Shown here: positions 6,023 through 12,491 of the stretch, piece by piece
How the letters are laid out: each line of letters begins with the position of its first letter
Position numbering within the stretch: position 1 is the first letter of the stretch
Source: an uncultured Chloroflexota bacterium
GTDB lineage: Bacteria; Chloroflexota; Dehalococcoidia; Dehalococcoidales; RBG-16-60-22
Assembly: GCA_903915565.1 (NCBI GenBank)
Contig: CAIWTG010000047.1
Coordinates: 1-12,491, forward strand
Length of the DNA: 12,491 nucleotides
Direction of reading: 5' to 3'
Notes under the pieces: model-generated
What the model saw: only the letters and a program-made list of their open reading frames with translations
What the model was told of the DNA's origin: nothing
The model's database searches: none
Translations under genes and position numbers: made by a program

Positions 6023-6052
6023 TTGCTAGAATAGTGTCCAAAAGAATATACT
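6023..6052 (+). promoter_or_regulatory. Probable promoter of the SemiSWEET gene
   Basis: TTGCTA (6023-6028), 18-base spacer, TATACT (6047-6052), about 50 bases before the ATG at 6100. The operator-like block of the divergent SPFH promoter ends about 33 bases upstream. Confidence 0.55.
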
Positions 6053-6099
6053 AATCATAAACACAACTCGGCCCAATGAACATTCGCAAGGAGATATTT

Positions 6100-6354
6100 A
6101 TGGATGCCGCAACAATCTTCGGAGTAATCGCTGGGGTTTTTACCTCGGTGCGTTTTTTCCCACAGGTTTATCGGAGTTTTACCACCAAAAAAACGACTGA
6201 TATATCTCTAACCTTCTTATATTTCGTCTCCGCCCAATCGCTTTTCTTGATGCTTTATGGTATTACCAGGCCGGATAACTACGTGCTTTACATGAATATC
6301 TTGCCGCTGGCCAGCGCGCTATATCTGGTCTATCTGAAACTTAAGTATCATTAA
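6100..6354 (+). CDS. SemiSWEET-type small transporter (PQ-loop family)
   Basis: An 84-residue membrane protein with three hydrophobic helices, matching the triple-helix bundle of bacterial SemiSWEETs, which work as homodimers for sugar or related solute passage. The PQ motif is in SVRFFPQVYRSFTTKKTTDIS (about 17-36), where the Pro-Gln pair and the following TKKTTDIS are family hallmarks. The start at 6100 is chosen because AAGGAG (6088-6093) lies six bases before it; the in-frame ATG at 6076 would add eight residues and has no ribosome-binding sequence. The stop overlaps the stop of the convergent MarR-type gene by 3 bases in TTAA. Substrate is unknown. Confidence 0.85.
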   Translation: MDAATIFGVIAGVFTSVRFFPQVYRSFTTKKTTDISLTFLYFVSAQSLFLMLYGITRPDNYVLYMNILPLASALYLVYLKLKYH

Positions 6355-6815
6355 GCCCGTTCGCGTTCGTACTTTTCCAGCAAAGCCGGGAAGTTTTTCT
6401 CCAGGTAGGTGTACCGGCTTTGCATTTCTTTCAGCCACACCTTTCTTTTCGCAGGAATTTCCTTCATCATCTCCAATCCCCGTTCGGCAAGGTTCTGGAA
6501 CATCTTTATTTCTTGCTCCAGCCCATGGTTGATGAGTTTTTTAATGGCGCCCTCGGTTAAACGGAAATGGTCATGACGCGAGCCGGGAATAACGTATCGT
6601 TCGATAAATCCCATCTGCGTTAGCAGTCTGACTGACGTGCTGATGGAGCCTTTGCTGGCGCGTAATACCTCCGCCAGTTCTCCCGGTGACTGATAAGGAG
6701 GGTCGGCAATAACCAGCCACCCAAACAGCCGGCCGGCCATCCGCGGCAGCCCTGTTTGCTCAAAGCCAACCCCCACCTCTTCAAGGAAACTGCGTTCGTT
6801 ATCAGTAATGCTCAT
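6351..6815 (-). CDS. GbsR/MarR-family transcriptional regulator
   Basis: A 154-residue DNA-binding protein. The block GLPRMAGRLFGWLVIADPP (about 22-40) is typical of the GbsR branch of MarR proteins. The winged helix-turn-helix follows, with SPGELAEVLRASKGSIS (about 43-59), the recognition helix around SISTSVRLLTQMGF (57-70) and the wing ERYVIPGSRHDHFRL (about 72-86). A long helical C-terminal part (about 91-150) should form the dimer interface. GAGG at 6824-6827 precedes the start by eight bases. Its own promoter carries an inverted repeat over the -35 box that is nearly copied at the SPFH promoter, so autorepression and control of the SPFH gene are likely (inference). The ligand is unknown. 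Confidence 0.9.
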   Translation of the reverse strand: MSITDNERSFLEEVGVGFEQTGLPRMAGRLFGWLVIADPPYQSPGELAEVLRASKGSISTSVRLLTQMGFIERYVIPGSRHDHFRLTEGAIKKLINHGLEQEIKMFQNLAERGLEMMKEIPAKRKVWLKEMQSRYTYLEKNFPALLEKYERERA

Positions 6816-6844
6816 GTTATTAACCTCAATCTTTATTCTGCCCT

Positions 6845-6882
6845 ATTATAATACTTTCAATATGTTCTGTCAATTCTGAACA
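6845..6882 (-). promoter_or_regulatory. Promoter and probable self-operator of the GbsR/MarR regulator
   Basis: TTGACA (6873-6868), 17-base spacer, TATAAT (6850-6845) on the minus strand. Over the -35 box lies ATGTTC-N10-GAACAT (6863-6884 region), an inverted repeat of the size used by MarR-family dimers. Segment 6856-6882 is 24/27 identical to 5964-5990 at the SPFH promoter. Confidence 0.82.
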
Positions 6883-6890
6883 TTACCGTC

Positions 6891-6922
6891 AAAAGAATGG
6901 GGGCTGCGTTTTTACAGCCCCC
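6891..6922 (-). terminator. Terminator of the UGSC-family selenoprotein gene
   Basis: GGGGGCTG (6899-6906), loop CGTTTTTA, CAGCCCCC (6915-6922): eight perfect pairs, 16 bases after the stop of the minus-strand gene. On the minus strand it is followed by ATTCTTTT, a modest T-tract. Confidence 0.75.
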
Positions 6923-6937
6923 CTATTCCCAAATAAC

Positions 6938-8623
6938 TTAATATCTTGCGTAATTAGGCACGATGTTCTTGTATTTTTTCACCAGTTGCGCCCAGTTTTT
7001 CGGCAGCTCAACCTTTTTCGTGACTGGCGGCGGTCCGCCCTGCAATATTCCCATCCATGACCCGAACCCGCCCACGACGAATATCTGCACCGGGTCGGGG
7101 TCGCGTGGACTCGGCACGATAATCGCACTTTTGTTGCCCGCGCCGGTAATGACCACGTTGCCCTTGTCGAAGGGTTTGCTGTCGTCCAGCCCCAGCCTCT
7201 TATAATACCCTTCCGGCACCACGGCGTTTTTGATGACGTATTCTTTGGCTTGTTTTTTACTGTAACCGCCTTTAGCTACCGACGCAGCATTGGTGGGCGT
7301 AAGTAATACCGCGAACGACCCCATCCGTGCCGGCACAATGATGCCGACCACTGTCGCCAGTATGCCTTTGGCGTCTGTCCCGAAGGGCATCATCTGCTGG
7401 TAGGACTGCGGGAACATCAGCGTTAGCGCGCTGTCTTCTTTCTTTAAGCCCCGCTCCACGTGTAAAGACTCCCAGGGGCTGTTCTCTTCGTTTTCCGCCA
7501 CCACCCAGGAATATTTGCCCGGATTGCCCAGCACGCCCATGTCCTCGACTTGCTTTCTGATGCCGCGGATGTTTTTGGTGATTAAACTCATCGCCCGCCC
7601 GATGGACGCGTTAGCAATGTCCCCCGGGCTGGACGCGCCATAGGTCGAGCGTACGTTGATGTCTTTAGCGATAGGTCCGTTGACCAGCCAGAAAGGCGCG
7701 AAGGAACCGGTGCTGGCCGCCATCATACCGCAGGCTGGGTTTGACGCTAGCGCCTGCACCCCCGTGATGAGTAGCGGCATATAGGTCGGTAAACAGCCCG
7801 CCATCACCGCGTTAATGGCTATTTTTTCAATGGTGGCTTTGCCCAGGCGCGGCTCCAGCTTTTCTACAATATGGTCGGTGGGCAGGTCGGTGCCCGTCAT
7901 CATTTCGGCTACCGCTTCTTCGGTCGGCGGGATAACAGGTAGTCCATCCGTCCACCCGCGTTGATAGAAGAACTGGTTGACCTCCGTTAGCGTCCCCTTG
8001 AAGATAATGCGTGGCGGGTTTTCCGGCTCGCGGCGCTTTGGAGATTTTTCTTCTTCTGTCAGCGGCTTTGTTAAAACCTCGACAACTTTATTGAATGCCG
8101 CTTTGACTGCGACTTGGATATCTTCCAGGACTGTTGACTCGGATACTATCGTCTCCGGCACCACCCTGACCACCGGCATGCCTTTGCTGGATGCTGCGGA
8201 CATGGCGTCATTCTGAAAATGCTCGAAGATGTAGGTGGCGGTGGGCTTGCCCTGGGCCTCGATGTAAATTGCGTCGTACACAAGGTACTTGGTGCATGCC
8301 CCTCAGTCGCCAACAGCGGCGATAACCGCATCCACCCCCTGCAGCCAGTCGTTAAATTCCTGCTCCCTGTTTTTCTCCAGAGATGAAACGGAAAACGACT
8401 GTGCGAAAAACTTGTCGATAGTTGCAGTGGGGAATTTTTCTTTAATCAGATTTTCCGTCACGTCCAGGATAAGCGGCGCGGCGCGTTTGTTGTTGCACAG
8501 CAGCCCGATTTTCTTGCCGTCCAGCTTATCCAGCCGCGGCGCCAGTCCTTTTAACGGTATGGGGTCGGCGTCCGCCCAGGGACTTAACACTTCATAAGAC
8601 GGGAGCGACTTATTTTCAGCCAT
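6938..8623 (-). CDS. UGSC-family selenoprotein with in-frame UGA (Sec107) in a UGAC redox motif
   Basis: Two adjacent same-frame open segments (8623-8306 and 8302-6938) are joined by a single TGA at 8305-8303, giving a 561-residue product. Around it the protein reads AVIAAVGD-U-GACTKYLVYDAIYIE, which is the U/C-G-S-C motif block of the UGSC (seleno)protein family, with Ala in place of Ser. Sec107 and Cys110 form a UxxC redox pair. IGLLCNNKRAAP (39-50) and GKPTATYIFEHF (about 125-136) are further parts of that N-terminal domain. The long C-terminal region includes RGWTDGLPVIPP (222-233), a glycine/alanine-rich segment with Cys277 and Cys298, and VVGGFGSWMGILQGGPPP near the end; its fold is unknown to me. 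The start has AAGGAG at 8630-8635, six bases before the ATG. Reinitiation at the GTG 8281 is unlikely: it has no ribosome-binding site and would remove the conserved block. Probably a thiol/selenol oxidoreductase; substrate unknown. Confidence 0.87.
8275..8305 (-). promoter_or_regulatory. UGA (Sec) codon and candidate bacterial SECIS hairpin
   Basis: TGA occupies 8305-8303. Downstream in the transcript a stem can form between bases +5 to +15 and +19 to +28: CAC pairs with GTG, AAG with CTT across one bulged C, and the lower part adds a G-U and a T-A pair with one mismatch. The small apical loop, GUACC or UAC depending on closing pair, places a G at its 5' edge about 15 bases after the UGA. 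This resembles bacterial SECIS elements, though at the short end of the usual distance. Confidence 0.5.
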
Positions 8624-8651
8624 AAAATTCTCCTTTGTTTATCTAATGTGG

Positions 8652-8680
8652 AGTGTACCACCGACTTAAATATAGGTCAA
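8652..8680 (-). promoter_or_regulatory. Probable promoter of the selenoprotein gene
   Basis: TTGACC (8680-8675), 17-base spacer, TACACT (8657-8652) on the minus strand, with the ATG 28 bases downstream of the -10 box. Confidence 0.65.
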
Positions 8681-8712
8681 CGCCAGCCGAAATCCAGTCC
8701 TCCCGCCCCGTC

Positions 8713-8732
8713 ATTCCCGCGAAAGCGGGAAT
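8713..8732. repeat. REP-like palindrome (ATTCCCGC-GAAA-GCGGGAAT)
   Basis: A perfect 8-bp stem with a GAAA tetraloop. The form ATTCCC-N8-GGGAAT is that of the neisserial dRS3 repeat and of similar dispersed repeats in many other bacteria. It is intergenic, between the ABC exporter and the selenoprotein promoter. Only one copy lies in this window. Confidence 0.7.
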
Positions 8733-8766
8733 CCATTTATGCCTTATTATAATTTAGGGGTATTTA

Positions 8767-8825
8767 CCTCTCCCCCTTTGTAAGAGCCAGTCCTTCGCAA
8801 AGCGGAAGGAGGAGACAGAGAGAGG
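8767..8825. repeat. Imperfect long inverted repeat, possible miniature repeat element
   Basis: CCTCTC (8767-8772) is mirrored by GAGAGG (8820-8825). In the centre TCCTTCGC (8791-8798), loop AAA and GCGGAAGGA (8802-8810) form a stem with one bulged G. The flanks are strongly purine- or pyrimidine-rich. It directly adjoins the REP-like palindrome and ends 4 bases before the ABC gene stop codon, so a role at the transcript 3' end is possible. Confidence 0.45.
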
Positions 8826-8829
8826 GATT

Positions 8830-10647
8830 TTATCCCCCCGTTAGTTCCGGTGCATTGAGCTGTTGGTACATTTTATAATATAACCCCTGCCGCGCGATTA
8901 GCTCTTCGTGCTTCCCCTCTTCAATAATCCTCCCCTTTTCCATCACGACAATGCGGTCGGCTTTCGTCACGGTGGACAGACGGTGCGCAATAGTCAGGCA
9001 GGTGCGCCCCTTGGTCAATTTCCTCAAAGCTCGCTGCATAATGCGTTCTGTATTCGTATCTACGCTCGATGTCGCTTCATCGAGGATTAAAATGCGTGGG
9101 TCGGCGAGTATGGCGCGCGCCAGACACAGCAGCTGTCGTTGACCGGCGCTTAAGTTCACTCCTCGTTGTCCCACCAGCGTATCATAACCCTTGGACAGCC
9201 GGCTGATGAATTGATGCGCCCCCACCATCTTCGATACGTCAATGACTTGTTCTTTGGTGGCATCCAGCCGCCCGAACTTTATATTTTCTTCAATCGTGCC
9301 GGAAAACAGGATGGGGTCCTGCGGCACGATGCCGATTTGCCTTCTTAACGATTGCTGCGTCACATCGCGCACGTCATGGCCGTCCACCGTCACCGCTCCC
9401 TTGTTTACTTCGTAAAAGCGCGCCGTCAGACTCACCAGCGAGCTCTTGCCCGACCCCGTTTGCCCGACGATGGCTACCGTCTCGCCCGGCTTAACGGTCA
9501 GGTTGATGTTGTGCAGCACATCTTTGTTTTTTTCATAGCCAAAGCTCATATTTTTAAAAGCTATCTCGCCTTTAACCGTCGGCATCTCGATGGCGCCCGG
9601 CTTATCTTGTATATCAGGTTTTATATCCAGCAGTTCAAAAATGCGCGCCCCGGAAGCCATTGCCCGCTGCAGTTCGGTGTATTGCATCGAAAGCTCCAGC
9701 ACCGGGTCGAAGAACCGCTGGACGTAAAGCAGGAAGCTCATCAATATGCCTGCGGTCATGGCGCCGTCCAGCACCTGCATCCCCCCCATGATGATTACTA
9801 TGGCGAAAGACACCCCCGTAGAAATCATTACCATCGGCATTATTAGCGATTCCAGTTTAACCGCCGTCACGTTGGCTTCGTAGTGCGCCCGGTTCACCTG
9901 GTCGAACTGCTCCATGTTCTCTTCCTCGCGCGAAAGGCTCTGGATAACCCTCACGCCGCTCATGTCCTCCTGCAGCTGCGAGTTGACCACCGCGATAGCT
10001 CGCCGCACCTGGATGAATGCCCGCCGCGCGTACTTTTGCCAGATGATGGTCATTAAAATCATTAAGGGTATCACCGCCAGCGTAATTAAAGCCAGGCGGG
10101 GATTCATCGTCAGCATAATAGCCGCAATACCTACCAGTGTTAATAAACTGGTAATCATCATCAATATGCCTTCGGTAACCAGCTCTTCGATTTGTGAAAC
10201 GTCGTTCTGCACGCGGGACATTAGTTTGCCCACTTTGTGGACGTCGAAGAAGCTTAAAGAGAGCCGCTGCAGGTGGTCGAACATATCGGCCCGCAGATGA
10301 TAAATTACTTTGTTACCGGCCTTAGCCAGGTAGACGTTTTCAAAATATTGCCCGCCCCAGGTTAGCAGCGCCACCACCACGAAAAGGATAACGACAATGC
10401 CCAGCCCGCTGAAATCGGCGGACAGAATCCTGTCGGTCGCCACGCCCACGAGGTATGGCGCCGCCAGTGCCGCCAGCGTACGCACCAGCATGCCGGCCGC
10501 CCCGACGCTTATCCAGCCCTTGACCGGCACCAGGTATTTCGGCAGCCTGCCGATAACGCGGCTGTCGTAGACCTTGCCCAGCACTTCTTCGGAATCAAAG
10601 TCGCCGTGTCCGCCAAAAGGTCCGCCTGGACCACCGCCGTGGAACAT
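8830..10647 (-). CDS. ABC exporter half-transporter with canonical NBD (heterodimer subunit)
   Basis: A 605-residue fusion of a six-helix type IV exporter membrane domain (about 40-335) and an ATPase domain (about 360-600). Walker A is GQTGSGKS (395-402, Lys401), Q-loop Gln443 in QDPILFSG, signature LSAGQ (499-503, variant of LSGGQ), Walker B ILILDE (519-524) with catalytic Glu524, and switch His555 in IAHRLST. The N-terminus has an unusual Gly-rich stretch, GGGPGGPFGGHG (4-15). The ATG at 10647 directly follows the TAG of the upstream ABC gene, so translation is probably coupled. Together they match heterodimeric exporters such as TmrAB, BmrCD and TM287/288; this subunit supplies the catalytic Walker B. 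Substrate could be drugs, lipids or peptides. Confidence 0.95.
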   Translation of the reverse strand: MFHGGGPGGPFGGHGDFDSEEVLGKVYDSRVIGRLPKYLVPVKGWISVGAAGMLVRTLAALAAPYLVGVATDRILSADFSGLGIVVILFVVVALLTWGGQYFENVYLAKAGNKVIYHLRADMFDHLQRLSLSFFDVHKVGKLMSRVQNDVSQIEELVTEGILMMITSLLTLVGIAAIMLTMNPRLALITLAVIPLMILMTIIWQKYARRAFIQVRRAIAVVNSQLQEDMSGVRVIQSLSREEENMEQFDQVNRAHYEANVTAVKLESLIMPMVMISTGVSFAIVIIMGGMQVLDGAMTAGILMSFLLYVQRFFDPVLELSMQYTELQRAMASGARIFELLDIKPDIQDKPGAIEMPTVKGEIAFKNMSFGYEKNKDVLHNINLTVKPGETVAIVGQTGSGKSSLVSLTARFYEVNKGAVTVDGHDVRDVTQQSLRRQIGIVPQDPILFSGTIEENIKFGRLDATKEQVIDVSKMVGAHQFISRLSKGYDTLVGQRGVNLSAGQRQLLCLARAILADPRILILDEATSSVDTNTERIMQRALRKLTKGRTCLTIAHRLSTVTKADRIVVMEKGRIIEEGKHEELIARQGLYYKMYQQLNAPELTGG

Positions 10648-12423
10648 CTATTCTTCGTCCTCGTCTTTATTCAGCATCAGCTGTGATTCGTATATCTCTT
10701 TATATACCCCACCCTGCGCCATCAGCTCTTTATGCGTGCCTTTTTCCACCAGCTCGCCGTCCTGCAGCATTAAAATCACGTCGGCGTTCTGGATGATGGG
10801 CAGGCGGTGGGTAATGATAAAAGTTGTCCGCCCCTTGATGAGTTTATCCAGCGCCTGGCGGATTAGTCTTTCCGTCGAAGCGTCCACGCTGGCGGTAGAA
10901 TCGTCTAATATTAAAATGCTGGGATTAACCAGCAGCGTGCGGGCGATGGAGAGTCGTTGCTTCTCACCACCGGAAAGCGTATCGCCGCGTTCCCCCACCC
11001 AGGTATCGTATTTTTCCGGCAGCGTCGTGATAAAGTCGTGCAGGTTCGCCGCCTTGGCTACCTTTTCAATTTCAATCATGCTGGCGTCCACCGCGCCATA
11101 GGCGATATTTTCTTTAATGGTGGCGGAAAACAAGAAAACGTCCTGTTGTGCCGTAGCCACATTCTTGCGCAGCGATGCCAGGGTTACGTCGCGGATATCC
11201 ACGCCGTCCACCAGAATTTTGCCGGAGGTGACGTCATAAAACCTGGCGAGCAAATTAGCGATGGTGCTTTTGCCGCTGCCGGAACGCCCTATTAAAGCCA
11301 CGAGCTGCCCCGGCTGTACCTCGAAGCTGACGTTTTTCAGCGCGGCGCCCATATTGTTATAGCTGAAGCTGACGTCTTTGAAACTCACCCTACCCTTTAC
11401 CCTCCCCAGCTCGATGGCGCTAGGCTTTTCCGTAACTTCACTCTTCGTATCCAGAATTTCCAGTATGCGTTGTCCGGCGGATATTGTCCTTGAATAAAGG
11501 TTGACCAGCATCCCCAGCCGGCGGACGGGCATCACCAGCATGCCGATGTAAAGAATGAACTGTGTAATCTGTCCTATTGTGATAACGCCGTCAGCCACCT
11601 GGTGGCCGCCGTACCAGAGGATAACCGCCGTTGGTACGGTAAATAAAAACGCCATCGTCGGCGCATTAATCCCCATCAGTTTGGCGGCATGTACCTGCTC
11701 GTCGGCCAGCACCATTGCCTGTTCGCCAAACTTGCGGTTATCTTCTTTCTCGTGGGAAAACGCTTTGACCACGCTAATGCCGGCCAGGTTTTCTTCCAGC
11801 GTCGTGCCCATCACACCCATAATGGCCTGTACCTTCAGCCAGATTGGCCTGATGGTCCGCCCGAAGTTGATAGCCAGCCAGATGACCGGCAGCACAAAGA
11901 CCAGCGTCATTAATGCCAGTCTCCAGTCCATGACGAGTAACAGCGCGGCTATGGAGATGACCATGATTATCGTCTGCAGCAGGCCCAGCAGTCCCATGGC
12001 GAAGAACATGCGCACCGCCTCGATGTCTACCGTGGCTCGGCTCATCAGCTGGCCGGTTTGGCTTTTGTCGTGGAAAGCAAAACTAAGGCGCTGGATGCGT
12101 TCGTAAAGGGCATTGCGCATCATATAGGTGGTTTTTTGCGCCACCAGTTCGTTAAGGTAGCGCTGCAGGTAGCCGGAGATGCCCCTGATAATGCTGGCGA
12201 TGATAATCGCCCCCGCCACCCACCACAAAACACTCTGCGCGCTGTCAAGCTGGAAAAACAAAAATGCGTGTGTGCCGGAGCCCAGCGCCGCATCGATGCC
12301 GTCACCCAGTAAATTAGGTATGGCAATACCCAACAGCGTGGCGACGACTAGACTTGCGAAGGCGAACGCCAGTAAAAACCAGTAGCCCCGCACAAAAGCC
12401 AGTAATCTCGTAATTATCTTCAT
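10648..12423 (-). CDS. ABC exporter half-transporter with degenerate NBD (heterodimer subunit)
   Basis: A 591-residue half-exporter: membrane domain about 10-315, ATPase domain about 345-580. Walker A is GRSGSGKST (379-387, Lys385), Q-loop Gln427, canonical signature LSGGE (483-487), Walker B ILILDD (503-508) and His539 in ITHRLP. Asp508 replaces the catalytic Glu, so its own ATP site is expected to hydrolyse poorly. Its canonical signature would complete the active site of the partner, whose Walker B has Glu. This split is the rule in asymmetric heterodimeric exporters. The start at 12423 lacks a clear Shine-Dalgarno. A TATAAT (12450-12445, minus strand) lies upstream without a good -35 box, giving a leader of only about 15 bases. 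It is the first gene of the two-gene operon. Confidence 0.94.
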   Translation of the reverse strand: MKIITRLLAFVRGYWFLLAFAFASLVVATLLGIAIPNLLGDGIDAALGSGTHAFLFFQLDSAQSVLWWVAGAIIIASIIRGISGYLQRYLNELVAQKTTYMMRNALYERIQRLSFAFHDKSQTGQLMSRATVDIEAVRMFFAMGLLGLLQTIIMVISIAALLLVMDWRLALMTLVFVLPVIWLAINFGRTIRPIWLKVQAIMGVMGTTLEENLAGISVVKAFSHEKEDNRKFGEQAMVLADEQVHAAKLMGINAPTMAFLFTVPTAVILWYGGHQVADGVITIGQITQFILYIGMLVMPVRRLGMLVNLYSRTISAGQRILEILDTKSEVTEKPSAIELGRVKGRVSFKDVSFSYNNMGAALKNVSFEVQPGQLVALIGRSGSGKSTIANLLARFYDVTSGKILVDGVDIRDVTLASLRKNVATAQQDVFLFSATIKENIAYGAVDASMIEIEKVAKAANLHDFITTLPEKYDTWVGERGDTLSGGEKQRLSIARTLLVNPSILILDDSTASVDASTERLIRQALDKLIKGRTTFIITHRLPIIQNADVILMLQDGELVEKGTHKELMAQGGVYKEIYESQLMLNKDEDEE

Positions 12424-12450
12424 GAAAAAAAGTCCGCTACATCAATTATA

Positions 12451-12478
12451 TTGCCGATATAACGTGATATATTATACT
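12451..12478 (+). promoter_or_regulatory. Plus-strand promoter with palindromic spacer, for a gene beyond the right edge
   Basis: TTGCCG (12451-12456), 16-base spacer, TATACT (12473-12478). The spacer contains ATATAACGTGATAT (12457-12470), symmetric at 12 of 14 positions around ACGT. It lies between two divergent transcription units, as expected for an operator controlling the ABC operon and a divergent gene. Confidence 0.5.
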
Positions 12479-12486
12479 ATTAATAT

Positions 12487-12491
12487 GGAGG
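12487..12491 (+). promoter_or_regulatory. Ribosome-binding sequence at the right edge
   Basis: GGAGG occupies the last five bases and follows a plus-strand promoter-like sequence by 8 bases. A plus-strand start codon is expected within about 10 bases outside the window. Confidence 0.45.

Noticed and set aside
6938..8281. Separate 447-residue gene starting at the GTG 8281
   Set aside because: No ribosome-binding sequence, and the start lies inside the conserved UGSC-family block; reading through the TGA at 8305-8303 joins it in frame with the upstream segment.
11555..12106. A 183-codon plus-strand open frame opposite the ABC exporter
   Set aside because: It is antisense to a clearly recognised ABC membrane domain, has no ribosome-binding site that stands out and encodes no recognisable protein; the same applies to the long plus-strand frames at 9352-9846 and 10574-11101.

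Overview
The window looks like part of a moderate-GC anaerobic bacterial chromosome. The best guess is a member of the Chloroflexota (Dehalococcoidia-like). This rests on gene content: a DUF39-type homocysteine-biosynthesis protein, a UGSC-family selenoprotein with a real in-frame UGA, and small divergent metabolic and transport cassettes. No marker gene is present, so the lineage is an inference. No rRNA, tRNA, CRISPR array, transposase or phage gene was seen. Coding density is high and no gene-free stretch exceeds about 240 bases.

Layout. (1) 1-1560, minus strand: a homocysteine-biosynthesis (HcyBio/DUF39) gene followed by the 5' part of a NifS/IscS cysteine desulfurase that runs off the left edge. 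The leader of the DUF39 gene holds a short Met-containing upstream ORF and a long stem covering the ribosome binding site, which suggests translational attenuation. (2) 1735-2852, plus strand: a small cupin and a transglutaminase-like cysteine peptidase, each with its own near-consensus promoter; the two promoters share an extended block. (3) 2921-4997: a minus-strand pair (CMD/AhpD-like protein and a stand-alone ChrB C-terminal domain) divergent from an MFS transporter. This resembles a stress or oxyanion resistance cassette. (4) 5054-6882: an SPFH/band-7 membrane protein, a SemiSWEET and a GbsR/MarR-type regulator. The SPFH and regulator promoters carry nearly the same 27-base block over the -35 box, so the regulator probably controls both itself and the SPFH gene. 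(5) 6938-8623, minus strand: one 561-residue selenoprotein gene that a standard caller would split in two at UGA codon 107. A compound palindromic repeat lies upstream of it. (6) 8830-12423, minus strand: two abutting ABC half-transporters forming a heterodimeric exporter with one canonical and one degenerate ATP site. A divergent promoter and a ribosome-binding sequence point to another plus-strand gene just beyond the right edge.

The most valuable observations are the Sec-containing UGAC gene, the shared operator linking the MarR-type regulator to the SPFH gene, and the leader-ORF/SD-sequestering stem before the homocysteine gene. The rest is mostly ordinary accessory metabolism and transport.
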